Shown here piece after piece: positions 44,301-54,865 of a stretch of 64,000 nt of DNA (positions within the stretch are counted from its first letter, which is position 1; each line of letters opens with the position of its first letter). The notes beneath the pieces were generated by a model, which was not told the DNA's origin, searched no databases, and was given only the letters and a program-made list of their open reading frames with translations. Source of the DNA: Tillandsia leiboldiana (taxonomy: Eukaryota; Streptophyta; Magnoliopsida; Poales; Bromeliaceae); NCBI GenBank assembly GCA_029204045.2, contig CM055063.1:31296810-31360809 (forward strand), read 5' to 3'. A program made the translations under genes and the position numbers.

Positions 44301-47132
44301 CGTATCATGAGGCTCTTCACTCATGTATACGGCGGATATGTGATGGCCGTTTATGGATAAATTTAGTTTGATCATTTTCTGATCGGTCCGGATCCACAAC
44401 CCATTAATTGATCTTACAAATAAAGAAGTTTACAATAGCCAAAATAGTTGACTACAGTCTCCTTTATTTGCTGTGTTATCACCTAGTATTTTCCTAATGT
44501 CTATTATATCAATATATTTCTGTTATCGTTAATTGGTACATAACAAATACAGATATGACAGTTAGAATCAAGTAACTGTGCATCATAGGAATATTCTAAT
44601 TAAATAAGCTCTCTGGTGGTCTATTTGAGTTCTATGATCAGCACTTCTGTTGTTTATTGATTCATCATGCAATTTAACTTTGATTTAGTGCTAGAGAATG
44701 ATTTTAATATACTACTGTATTTCTTTGTCACTAAACTCTGGCAGCTTGCATATTTTTCTCTTAGATTTATGTTATAGAAAAAATTGCTTGAAATTTTTAA
44801 TGTTTCTTCAAATGAAATTCAAAATTCATGTGAACTCCAAGATGATTTAGAAATTGCTTTTATTTGAGAACTGTTTGTTGATTTCTTGTGGAACATGCTC
44901 AAGTTATCTGATTACTTTCCTGCATGATATGAACTATGCATGTTAAGGGGTGGAAAAAAATGTTGATTCTCGTGTTTTGTCTCCTTGGGATTTGGGCTAG
45001 TGAATAATGCTGTTTATCTATGTCTGCCTGCTCAAGAAGCAATAAAATATGTGAATTTTGGACCTGAATTTTAAACAATCTGGAAAAGTAGATCTGATAA
45101 AATCTAGGAGTGAAGGATGGATGAAAATTATTACTACTTGGCAATAGTTCTTATAAATGATCAGGAAGAAAAGGATTGTAGTTATGTACCTTATACCATA
45201 GTCGTTCTCAAAAATCCTTCTTTTAGGGAGCATTTGGCTACCTGTGATTTTATAAGGAATACATTCAACTGTAATGTCCTGTGCATCTCTTATCTTTAGT
45301 CGGAGAAATATAAATTTTTCATGAACCTCAAAAACTAAATATTTACATATATTTAAACTTATAGAACGAAATGAAAATCGATGGCATTTTCTGTTTTAAA
45401 GAAATGTCCTATCTTTAGTTGGCATCATCTGTTTTCTTTAGTTGGCATTATCTGTTTTCAAGAAATGCATCTCTTTTCTTTAGTTGCAGGAGAAAAAAAT
45501 TTCATGAACCCCAGAAACTAAATATTTACATATATTTAACTTTATAGAAAGAAATGAAACTGATGGCATTATCTGTTTGAAAGAAATGTCAGGAACAGCA
45601 ATAATGAAATCAAAGCTAGTGATACACTAGGAAACACCCAAGTTAAGCCTTTAAAGTGAGTAAACTTTTGTCTACCCTATCTTTTGGATTATTGTATTTC
45701 CTATTTCCAAATGTTTTATCTAGAGATGGGTTCATTTTGATGTGTATTCCACTTGGCAAAAGAAGAATTTTTGTCAAACAAAAGAAGTTCATTATCTTTT
45801 CAAGTCAGCTAGGTGAAAAGTAATTAGTTTATATAATGCCACAGGTTACTTGACATTCTTCTTCACAGGCTTTTACTGAAGGAAGGTACTGCTATAGTTC
45901 CACTTGTTATATTTGATGATGCAATTGGTGACACCTTTATCTACTGTTGACCAGTTTGAAAACTCATTTGTTTGGATCTGGAATCTTTAGAGAGGTATGC
46001 CTGGAAAGCATAAAGCTTGTATTTGAATATACTGCCGGATGGAAAGAAACATGTAGCTACCCCTGAAAAAAAAAGTTTATAGTTAATCCTTGCTTTGATG
46101 ATTTAGTTTTATGGCTTTGTCTGGCTTTGAAGACATTCATAGATACCAATGTAGCTGTTGTTCAATTCAAGAACAGTTCCTTCTTTAACTAATTACTTTT
46201 TCCGACAGGCGTCAAAAAGAAGCTGAATTAAAATTACTAGAAGAGGAAACTGCTCGGAGAATTGAAGAAGCCATTAGGAAGAGAGTTGAGGAGAGTTTGA
46301 ACTCTGAGGAGATCAAACTAGAAATACAACATCGAATAGAGGAAGGCCGAAAGAAGCTTCTTGAGGAGGTAGCGGCCCAGCTTGAGAAAGAAAAAGAAGC
46401 AGCTCTGCTTGAGGCCAGAAGGAAAGCGGTATGGCTTACTATGGAGCTTTTTAGACTTTTATGTTTTTATCATATTTCGTATCGCGTTGGTTTCTTTCTT
46501 ACTTTAGAAGCTTTGGTTGGCATGCAATTTGAATGTCCACTTTGTGCAGGTATCTGATTTGTTGCAACGAGTTGGATATAGAGTTTGATATATTTTTCTT
46601 TCTGCTGTTTTTACTTGCATCAACTGGTCTTGCCCTTAAAATTTAACTTTTGAATTTCCTGCTTTAACTTTGCTTGTATTATCCATCTCAGCGAGCTAAG
46701 CAATTGAATGCTAGGCTTTCTATGTGGTAATGTGAGGAACTGAAGCTTGGTTTTTGCTTTTAAATGAGATGCAAATAACTAATTGAATGACAACCTTATC
46801 TTTTCGTCATCTTTTGTTTTGTTTTTGTTCTAAACCTTAGGTGACGTTTTTTTTGGGTTTCTTAGGAACAAGAAAGAAGAGAGAGAGAGGAGTTGGATAA
46901 GATGCTTGAGGAGAATCGAAGGAGAGTTGAGGAGTCTCAGCGGAGGGAAGCTTTAGAACAGCAACAAAAAGAGCTGGAGCGCTATCAGGAATTGGAGCGG
47001 CTCCAAAAGCAAAAGGAAGAAGCAATGCGTAGAAAGAAGATGGAAGAAGAAGAAGAGCGAGCCAACCAGATGAAGCTATTGGGCAAGAATAAGTCTCGGC
47101 CCAAGTTGTCATTTGCACTCGGGTTAAAGTAA
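40863..47132 (+). CDS. ARGLU1-like: ARGLU1-like arginine/glutamate-rich nuclear protein, 272 aa, four coding exons
   Basis: Joined exons 40863-40975, 43346-43564, 46209-46428 and 46866-47132 give 819 nt, all with GT-AG introns and compatible phases. Residues 1-95 are an RS domain (MPRTLSRSPSHRRRR, repeats of RKSRSPSP and RRRKSRS). Residues from about 105 to the end are a long E/R/K-rich helical region, closing with MKLLGKNKSRPKLSFAL. This is the architecture and length of animal ARGLU1 (about 273 aa) and Arabidopsis At1g10890. ARGLU1 is a nuclear-speckle protein acting in alternative splicing and, in animals, as a Mediator-linked coactivator; the plant role is inferred. Start: the first in-frame ATG, encoding the conserved MPR. 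It is the only clear host gene in the window. Confidence 0.93.
41325..41366. repeat. Poly-T run in intron 1
   Basis: 42 consecutive T. It could be the A-tail of an old retroposon on the minus strand, but I see no recognisable body. Confidence 0.9.
42263..42517. repeat. Tandem duplication of about 128 bp in intron 1
   Basis: 42263-42390 is repeated at 42391-42517 with a few changes (both start ATCTGTTTATTGTTG and end in a T-run plus TA repeat). Confidence 0.9.
43346..43564 (+). other. ARGLU1-like: Coding exon 2 (RS domain and start of E-rich region)
   Basis: Acceptor TTCTACTATAG, donor AAAAG/GTAGAA; 219 nt. Encodes RRKSRSPSPSWRKSRSPTP and further RS repeats, then EEEEKK. Confidence 0.9.
43663..43694. 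repeat. CT microsatellite in intron 2
   Basis: Interrupted (CT)n run 100 bp after exon 2. Confidence 0.85.
45283..45591. repeat. Local duplication in intron 2
   Basis: About 125 bp at 45283-45409 recurs at 45467-45591 (GCATCTCTT, TTTCATGAACC, AACTAAATATTTACATATAT, GATGGCATT, AAGAAATGTC in the same order). The second copy ends exactly at the acceptor AG of the candidate cassette exon. Confidence 0.8.
45593..45655 (+). other. ARGLU1-like: Candidate 63-nt in-frame cassette exon
   Basis: Bounded by ATGTCAG and a strong donor AAA/GTGAGT. With the two-base phase from exon 2 it reads open for 21 codons and returns the phase needed by exon 3, so inclusion would give 293 residues. The acceptor has a weak pyrimidine tract. 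Not proven transcribed. Confidence 0.45.
45869..45885 (+). other. ARGLU1-like: Candidate 17-nt micro-exon that would shift the frame
   Basis: A strong acceptor CTTCTTCACAG precedes a 17-nt stretch and the donor GAAG/GTACTG. If it is joined after the 63-nt exon, exon 3 is read out of frame and stops within about six codons. Speculative. Confidence 0.25.
46209..46428 (+). other. ARGLU1-like: Coding exon 3 (E/R-rich helix)
   Basis: Acceptor TTTTTCCGACAG, donor AAAGCG/GTATGG; 220 nt. Encodes EAELKLLEEETARRIEEAI and on to LEARRKA. Confidence 0.92.
46866..47132 (+). other. ARGLU1-like: Coding exon 4 and stop
   Basis: Acceptor GGTTTCTTAG; 89 codons including TAA at 47130-47132. Encodes the end of the coiled-coil and the conserved LLGKNKSRPKLSFAL tail. 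Confidence 0.93.
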
Positions 47133-47152
47133 CTATTCTTGGCACATTTGCC

Positions 47153-47415
47153 TTTGTTTGGAAATGTGTTTTCCAAAATGGCATCTACTTTGATGCTTTA
47201 TAGGGTGCAAAAAATCTGAAAGTGGCTTGGAGCTCCTCTCTGATGCTTTAAAGTTATGGTGGGAACCGCCACCTGGGAGGCATCCTACCATATGCCTTTT
47301 TGGTAGTGGTTCTACCACCATTTTGTAGTATTAGAGGAGGATAGCTCTAAAGCACTTTTTGATTATTGGGGTATCAAAACTGTGTTTGGGCAAACACATT
47401 CCAAAATCAGCCAGG
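47153..47415. mobile_element. Foldback (MITE-like) element in the ARGLU1-like 3' UTR
   Basis: The two arms, about 130 bp each, are complementary around a centre near 47283: TTGGAAATGTGTT with AACACATTCCAAAA, and ATGGTGGGAACCGCCACC with GGTAGTGGTTCTACCACCAT. It starts about 20 bp after the stop codon, so it probably lies in the mRNA. Confidence 0.7.
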
Positions 47416-48249
47416 CCTTATACTGCTTTGTGTCTTATCTCTGTTACTAGTATTTGCTTAAGTTCTGAGAACATTCACATAATCGCATTATGGCAGCTCT
47501 TTTATTGGTTTCCTTTTTAAGGTTTAATTTCATGGCACACGTCGCAAGATAGTTATTTGCAATTTTATGTCTCTCTCTTTATTGAAGTTAATTTTTTTAC
47601 AGGTAGTCCTCTCAACATAAAGCTTTTATCATTATCACTTTGTTACTGGTTGATTTGATGCCTTATGTTTTTCAAACAAGTAATTTGTAATGCGGTTTAG
47701 ATTGGCTTTAAGGGTCATTTTGTTGAATATAATTATGAATGCAGGCTAGTGGGAAATGCATGCTCTAGTAGTAGAATAATTCAAAAAGATTCTTTCATCG
47801 CTACGAGAATCGAATTTTTCAAAATTTTTACGATCGCGTAAAATGCAACAACGACTTTCGAAGATTTGAAAATATTTGATATTTGATTTGTTATTAAATT
47901 ATAGTTTATATTGAGTATTTAAAGTATCCGGTGTTGATTGCTTTAGCTCTAAAGTATAAAGTAAGTTTTTTTATTATGAAACATAACACGCGTTATTTCT
48001 TATATAATTTTATTTTTGTGCTCGACTATACCGTTCTTATTACGGTGTATAAGGTGCGGAGAATTTATATTTGATAACATTTGAAGAAGAAAATTTATAA
48101 ATTTTAAATTTATAAATTTTTCATTTCTATCAAATATAATTTCATGAAGAGAATTTTTTTATTTTTTTTAATCATAATACGATGACAAATATCACGAAGA
48201 GAATCGAAAATATTCGCTTTCTCTTTAAAAAATGCTACCCATGAAAATA
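47416..48249. other. 3' flank of the host gene, no gene seen
   Basis: AT-rich sequence. I could not fix a polyadenylation site. From about 47780 it may be old transposon DNA, but I find no coding or repeat structure I can support. Confidence 0.4.
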
Positions 48250-49440
48250 CAGAAAAATTATCAACCATGAGAAAAATATATCATTTACCATCCAAGCTTG
48301 TTGTCTCGTTGGTCCCATTAAATTCATATGCAATAATTCTAATGGCCGTTTTGTTCCTACATGATTCAAGTTCTTGTGAGTGAATTTAGTTTGTTTTTTC
48401 TTTTGACATCCACCATATACAAAGTTTTCTTTGAAGCTAAGTTTAGGAACGCCTCTAACAACATCCTTATGTGTAATCCTAGATAGTTTCTTAAAATTTA
48501 TGTGACCTAGTTTTTCATATCAAAATGTTTCGGTGTCAAGTGAAACTAAGTTACATTGTTCAATGGGTTTACTAGGAACTATATAGCAATTATTCTGTGA
48601 TCTAACCCTTTTCAAAAAGAATGAATGATTTAAATCAGTTACAACACATTCTATCACAGAAAATTTAACTGAAAATCCATCATCACACAATTGACTAATG
48701 CTTATGAGATTAGTCTTGAGGCTTTCAACGTATAAAATATTTTTCAAAACCGGGCCATTTGGAATAATAATCGTTCCTTTGACAACTATTTTTTAAAATC
48801 TACAATCTCCGAAAATAACAAGTCCTCCGAAGGTTTTTCAAAATATTTAAAATAGTTTTTATCACCGGTCATGTGCCGTGAGCAACCACTATCCAAATAC
48901 CAAGCCGAATTATCATATGAATGTAGTGATGTGTGAATAATAAGACAATGAAAGAATTCACCTTTGTGCACCCAAACCTTACGAGTATTGGAATACGTTG
49001 GCAATGATCGTGATCTTGTACTCCTTGGTGAATTCGTCTTCTTCGGTCGATCACCTTTCTTTGATGTCCACATCGGCGTTGTCTTGGGGGGTGTACTACC
49101 ATTGTTCTTGACACTTTGTTGATTTATCTTTGATTTCCAATTTGTGTCCTTGATAGTAGTTGATGCATAATTTGCTTGATTCGCTCCATGTTTGCAATTC
49201 GATCTCATCTGCCCTTTTGATCCACAATGATGACATACCTTATTTGACATTAAGTTCCATTGCGATGTAGAAGGTTTGTCAATATTGGATTTAACGATTT
49301 TAGTCAGAGTAGGAGGAGAAACCGACTAGGGCAAGAACTTTCGTTCACTCGAACTTGGATCCTCACAAGTTCGATCATATTCGAGGCCCAATCTATTTGT
49401 TTGACCAAGATCAAGTAGTTTATCCAATGGAAAATTCTAA
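48250..49440 (-). pseudogene. Copia pol fragment (zinc knuckle, protease, pre-integrase)
   Basis: Minus-strand pieces in order: a zinc knuckle CHHCGSKGQMRSNCKHG (about 49230), protease WYLDSGCSRHMTGD (about 48905), KNILYVESLKTNLISISQL (about 48740), and the pre-integrase zinc region with GGCQKK. The last traces of the integrase core start are at about 48320. Stops and frame changes occur throughout, and everything after the integrase N-terminus is missing. Its gag continues at 53656-54076. The sequence resembles Sirevirus-type copia. Confidence 0.85.
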
Positions 49441-49463
49441 GTGTACACCGCTTTGGGGTGTAC

Positions 49464-52400
49464 TGTGATGACCCGGATCTCCGCAGAGAGTTTGCAGTGT
49501 GATTGGGGACTTCTGGAGACCTATGGTGTATGTTAGAGGTGATTGCGCGCAAAATCGAACACCAGTTTGGACCCGGCACAAAAAACAGATCAAGTTTGCT
49601 TCTCCGGGAGTTTTCGACAAATTTTGGAGGTGGAATTGGGCAAAACGGACTTCGGATTTGGATTCAGCGCGCGAAAATGATGAGAATGGACTATTTACTT
49701 GTGTTTTTCGGAGCCCGGATGCGAAAACATGGTTTTCGAGGTGTGGGTCAACTGTTCCGGCGGTCGGAGAGGCGTCGGCGGCAGCGGCGGGCGGCGGGGC
49801 ACGGCGGCCGGCTGAGGCGCAGCCGCTCGGTCCACCGTGGAGGCATGCACCCGGGCGCGGGACGCGTGGCGGCTCCCGGTTGGCCGGCGCAGCAGGCGCG
49901 GTCCACGGGAAATGCGCGGGTGTACGGTGGACCGGAGGGTGACACGTGGCAGCGCGTGGTTGGTGCGGTGTAGCACGCTCGGTCCACGGAGCAGGCTGGG
50001 GAGTGCCTCGGGATGTGTGCGTGCAGAGGCGCAGGCGGCGGGTGCAGGCACGTACGTGGGCGCGTTGACGCGCGGTTCCCGCGCGAGGGCGGCCACGTGT
50101 CGGCTTCCGCGTGGGGCCACGCGGCGCAAGGCTAGCGGCCGGCTTTGCTGTCCACTGTTTTGCGCTGACGTGGCACACCCGTGACGTTTCGGGCGCTGGT
50201 TGGCTGGGTCCACTACACCCGGTTTTCAGCGCCCGAATGTTTCGGGCGCCCGAAACCAGGGACAAGATGGGAATTAATCAATTGTTTTTCCAGCCTATAA
50301 ATAGGCCCTGTTCAAGCCCAGAGAACTCTTTCCCTGCTCAGATTTTCGCAGTGCAACCTTCAGCAAATTTCTTCTTCTTCCTGAGCTGCTTCCATCTGTG
50401 GATTCCTGGGATTTTTTCTGGCACGCACTTCGAGGTTTCCATTTTTACGGCGCGGCGCGACGCTCGTTCATTTGTGATCTCCTTCGTCGCGTTTCGGTGC
50501 GAGGACTCCCCCGGCTTACTCCGACTACCGTTTTTGTCTATTCTTGCGCCGTTGGCTTCACGACAGGTAGGGCTACGATCTTCGTGATTTGAGTTTTCCC
50601 TCTTTTCGAGTTTTTCTCAGAGTTCTTCGAGCCTTTTTATGACCCATCTTCTACTGCGGAGTTTTGGACAGTGCCTTGGTTTTTTGGCAATATCTCCGCG
50701 CACAGGCATATGATGGAGGCGTTCCAATAGTCGTTTTGCATCTACACGTCGCAAGGAACGTCCTCGAATTTTCCTGGATTTTTCTGTGTTTTCCCCGAAG
50801 GTGAAAAATCCCTGTTCCCAGAGCTAAGTGCTACAGATTTTGCACAGGATTCTTTTGAGAGGGTCACTTTGTCGGATTTTTATCTTGATGTATGAAACTC
50901 GGATTGAGACGTGCAGGTACACGTTTCGAAGGGCTCGACGCGAAGATCGCAGTGGTATTTTTATTGGATTTTTCAGAGTCCTTTCTGCAGGTGAAAATTT
51001 TGCATTTTTAGGATTGTTCCAGCAGTGTGTGTTGTACTTGGATATTTTTGGAATAAGTGTAACTTTGGACCTTATTGTTGTACCCAGGAAGGTTTACGGG
51101 AGTTTCTGAACCTGTTGGATCTAGAGAAAATTGGAGATATTTGTGTCTGGATATTTTCAGGGTTGGGACTTTGGACAGTTAGCACCTTCAGGTGGGTGGC
51201 CTTATCTCCAAGATTGATGGACTGGACATTAATTCTATTATAGTAGGACTATGCATGATTGTGAGTTTATTGTGTAGCATGCTAGAATGTAAGAATTGAT
51301 GTTCCTGATGTAGTTGGATTGATCATGTGACTTACCACTTCCAAGAATCTGTTAAAGTATTGTTATCTTGGAACTTGACCTAGCACCCCCGTCATATGTT
51401 GCATGTGTAACCAGACCAGTAGAAAACCCTCACTTGGGCTAGGGTTATTTATGTTTAGATATCCACACGTTGTACCTTATTCCTGGACATAGTGTTATCC
51501 TCGCCCGGGTAGTGGGCCGAGTGGTCTGTCTTCCTTTTAGTGTGTGATGCATATTACACTCGTGCTTGGGAGCAAAGTGGAGTCTGGTAGGTGTAGTTGG
51601 TCATTTATCTGTGGCGGGAGCCGTTTGGGTAAACGGTGGTCCCGAGATGTCTTGTTTCCCTGTTTGTTTGGTCGCCACTGTGTTAGTGGCAGTAGTATAC
51701 CAGTGTTAGCAGGACCTTGAACCCAGAACCTTTTTGGACACACACATGATTTTAGTCAACCAATGTTTTCTTCCAAGCATCGTAGGGTCGCCTGAGTCTG
51801 TTCTTGTTTGATAGGACGAAGGCATTAGCTCTTCGAGATTTGGATATAAAACTTGTTTTCAAATTGTTTTCCTAAAAAAGAACTAAAAATCATTAAAAAT
51901 GGATTTCTCCCAGATCAAATGGCTTTCAGTAATAAATGTCACCTTTTTCCTATAACTTACCCACTCGAGATGATTCGAGTGGTTTAGGTTCTAAGGATTG
52001 TCTTTTTCTGGGTCGAGAACAACGAGGGGCTATGCCTAGAGCCTGTTCTTGTTTGATAGGGTTGTAGGTTCTAGTCTTTCGGGGTTCTCGAACCCTTCAT
52101 TGTTGCCGGTTGTGGAGTATACCCGGCTAGTGAGTTGCATGTCGAGCTGTTATTCTAGGGGCCTTTTCTGTTTCTGTTTCGGGACGAAAGCTACGGGGAC
52201 CGTTCCTGGAACCTGTTCTTGTTTGATAGGGTTGTAGGTGTTGGTCCTTTGGAACTTTCAGGCCTGGTTGGTTTCCTCCGCATGTTTTATCGAGGGAGTT
52301 GTTCTCCCGAACTGTAAGGGAGTCGAGAACTTCGATAGGCGGAGCCTGGAGTCTGTTCTTGTTTGATAGGGTTCTAGGCACCGACCTATCGGGGTTTCCG

Positions 52401-53528
52401 AACCCTTATGGTGTCGGTCTGTGTTGTGTCGTTATGGGTTGGTGTTCTGTTTGGGGAGCCGTTGGGTTGACGGCAGTCCTAGCTGTTGGATATTTCCAGC
52501 TAGTGAGTTAGAGATGTGGTATTGGTTTTTGTCGATCTTGTTGATCGGGGATTTGGACTATAGCCTGCATGAGCCACATTGAGCTCGACAGAGATGCGCT
52601 GATACTTTCCTCGGTGGGGTCGCGCCCCTCGAGTGCCACTCCGGAGTTGGGCCTGTTACTTTGCTATCGCGACTTGTCGACGCAGTCCCTCTGGCTGGGC
52701 CAGTTTTGGCAGTCACGGACACCCTACGGTAGACCCGTCCTCTTGTGGATGTGCGGTAGTAGGTGGGCGCAGGTTTGACTGGACCCTATGCGGCAGTCAG
52801 TGTAGATTGGGTGACTATACTTGAGAGTTAGTAGATGCATCATGTTTCCATTTGTTTCACTTCTTGAGCATCTAGTTAGAGGCATAGTAGCTATAGAGTT
52901 TATCTTCCAGCTCTTTTCCTTTCAGGACTGCTTTTGTTACTTTATGCCTCTAGTAGACTTAGTGGGCAGACCGTCGGGCTTGTTGGCGGCACCCACTGAG
53001 AACTACTGTGGGATGTAGTTCTCACATCCGTCGTGGTGTCTTTTTCCCAGGGACTTCTACTCCTGTTCCTATTGCTCCAGTAGCTGATCCTTCTGACCGA
53101 GGCGAGGGAGTCGCGAGCTAGTTCCCTACCCGTCGTTGGAGAGTAGCGGTACCCCTTCAGAGGAGATCTTCAGTAGATTAGTTATTTTATTTTTTCCTCT
53201 TTTGAGAGACTGTTGTAGTGAGGATATGATATGTATTGAGAGCCTGTACACTGATGTATTTATTGGAGATACCTCCCTGTTGAGTTCTGAGTTTTGTATA
53301 TGAGGATATTGTATGATTATCTTTTGGGAGATGGACATTATTGTTTTATTTTCCAGTTGTACAGTGATTGGGTTTTAGTTTTACAGTAGTTCTCTTTATA
53401 GCTCTGATATCTGTTAGCTGTAGTATCTTTCTTTTGCAGGTTAGTCGCTTCGTCTATACGGGGCTTCCCGTATGGGCGGCGGATCTGTTGGCGAGCCCGG
53501 GTCGCAGTTTCGACTCCGGGGCGTGACA
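49464..53528 (+). mobile_element. Solo gypsy LTR (family M), 4065 bp
   Basis: Starts TGTGATGACCCGG and ends GGGGCGTGACA, with a perfect TGTAC duplication at 49459-49463 and 53529-53533. U3 has G-box modules, CGGGCGCCCG within a 16-bp palindrome (50243-50252 core) and TATAAATA (50296-50303). The 3' part has hairpins at 52998-53023, 53456-53473 and 53496-53520. Related to H, 54866 and 57913 LTRs. Confidence 0.95.
50243..50303 (+). promoter_or_regulatory. Family M LTR core promoter
   Basis: TTTCGGGCGCCCGAAA palindrome followed about 44 bp later by TATAAATA. This is the best preserved example of the arrangement in the window. Confidence 0.65.
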
Positions 53529-53655
53529 TGTACATCTCACACCCCCACCCATCCAAGGGTGGGTTGTGATGAAGGGGTTACTTCAAGTGACCCCTAAAAA
53601 ACACTCCTACCCTTGATAGGTGGGAGTGTAGGATGTACACCCTTTGGGGTGTACA

Positions 53656-54076
53656 TGTAGCATTCCTCTTATCCAATTTGGTTCGTCCCGATGAGAATCT
53701 TTTTAAATCTTCTTTAAGTTGGAAAATGGTTTTCGTCAATTCCAAGTTTCCTTGACGTGCCTCGGAATAGAGCTTCAAGAAGTAATTTGCTTTATACACC
53801 AATTTTATATGTTCATTCTCGAAATGCTCATTCTTCTCTTGAAGGGAATTGTTAAGCTTGATCAAATTATCTATTTTTTCTTCAAAAATCTTTGAGAGAG
53901 AAGTTGCTTTATTGGATTGATCTTCGAGTTTCAAGAACCTTCTCCCTCAACTTCTTGTTATATTTCGCAAATTTCTTTGAGTCGTGTAACAATTGTTGAT
54001 AGGCGTGAGCAAAATCTTCACCTTCGGAATCACTTGGTTCATCATCCGATATTATCTTATCAATCAAGGAGGAGAC
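53656..54076 (-). pseudogene. Copia gag coiled-coil fragment
   Basis: The minus strand encodes SDDEPSDSEGEDFAHAYQQL and a heptad-like stretch (KIDNLIKLNNSLQEKNEHFE) in a different frame. This is the part of a Sirevirus-type Gag between its two zinc knuckles. It belongs with 48250-49440; the MITE and LTR split them. It is truncated on the right by the LTR starting at 54077. Confidence 0.7.
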
Positions 54077-54865
54077 TGTGAAGACCCGGATCTCAAAGGA
54101 TGTTAGCAGCATGGTCAGTGGCTTCCAGATGCCCAGTTTGGTGTTTTGGAGGTGTTCAGCGCGAAAAATGAATCAAGATTACTTTTTGGACGACTTTGTT
54201 GAAGAGTTAGAGGTGGTTCCGTGCGAAACGGACACCGGAATTGGATTCAGCGCGAAAAATGATCGAAATCGACTATTTGGATGTATTTTTTTGGATCCGG
54301 ACGCGAAAATTGGACTTAGCATGCGAAAACGATCAAAAAATAGAGTTTCTCGGCTGTCGGGCTGATTGTGGATAAGGGCCGGTGCACAGCCCATTGCGCG
54401 TGAACCGGGACCACCGAATTTTCGGTTGGACATGTGGTGATAAGTGATTGGCCGAACGGCCGATGAGTGGCGCGCGCCCATTGGGCGTGGCGCACGCGGG
54501 GGAGGGGGGCATCGGCGCGCGCAGCGTCCCTAGGCGGCCACGTGGCGTGCGCTGGTTCGCTAGCACCCGCTGCTGCGGATCGGCCGCGTGGCGCTCGCGC
54601 GTACGTCGGATCTGGCTGCCGCGGCGCACGGATGGCCTCTACGTGTCCTGCCATCTCTTTCGTCCCCATGCCAGCTATAGGGCTCCCAAAATGTACCCAG
54701 AAGTTGTTTACATATGGTTTCTTTGGCTATTTTATAGCCATTTTTTTCCTCCAATTTCGAGTTTTTGCTATTCAGACATTCTTTTGAGTTTTAACTGAGC
54801 TTTTTCTCCTTCGTCTTCTTCTTCTTCTTCTTCTTCTTCTTCTTCTTCTTCTTCTCCACCTGTGA
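54077..54865 (+). mobile_element. Gypsy LTR, U3 end only
   Basis: Starts TGTGAAGACCCGGATC like the other gypsy LTRs. It has degenerate G-box-N-CCAAT modules (54433, 54468) and a TATA-like TTTTATAG near 54731. It stops at the CTT repeat, where a minus-strand LTR begins. Confidence 0.75.
54813..54855. repeat. CTT microsatellite
   Basis: About 14 uninterrupted CTT units between two LTR fragments. Confidence 0.95.

Larger units (their letters stand above)
49441..53655. mobile_element. MITE interrupted by a solo LTR
   Basis: Left arm 49441-49463 (GTGTACACCGCTTTGGGGTG...) and right part 53534-53655, ending CTTTGGGGTGTAC, form terminal inverted repeats once the LTR and one TGTAC are removed. That gives about 145 bp, like the MITE at 39418-39560. 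It sits inside the copia pseudogene. Confidence 0.7.

Noticed and set aside
44899..45299. Short open frames in intron 2
   Set aside because: AT-rich, in several frames, no recognisable protein features, and inside a well-supported intron.
46837..47184. Minus-strand 115-codon frame over exon 4
   Set aside because: It is the antisense shadow of the conserved ARGLU1-like coding exon.
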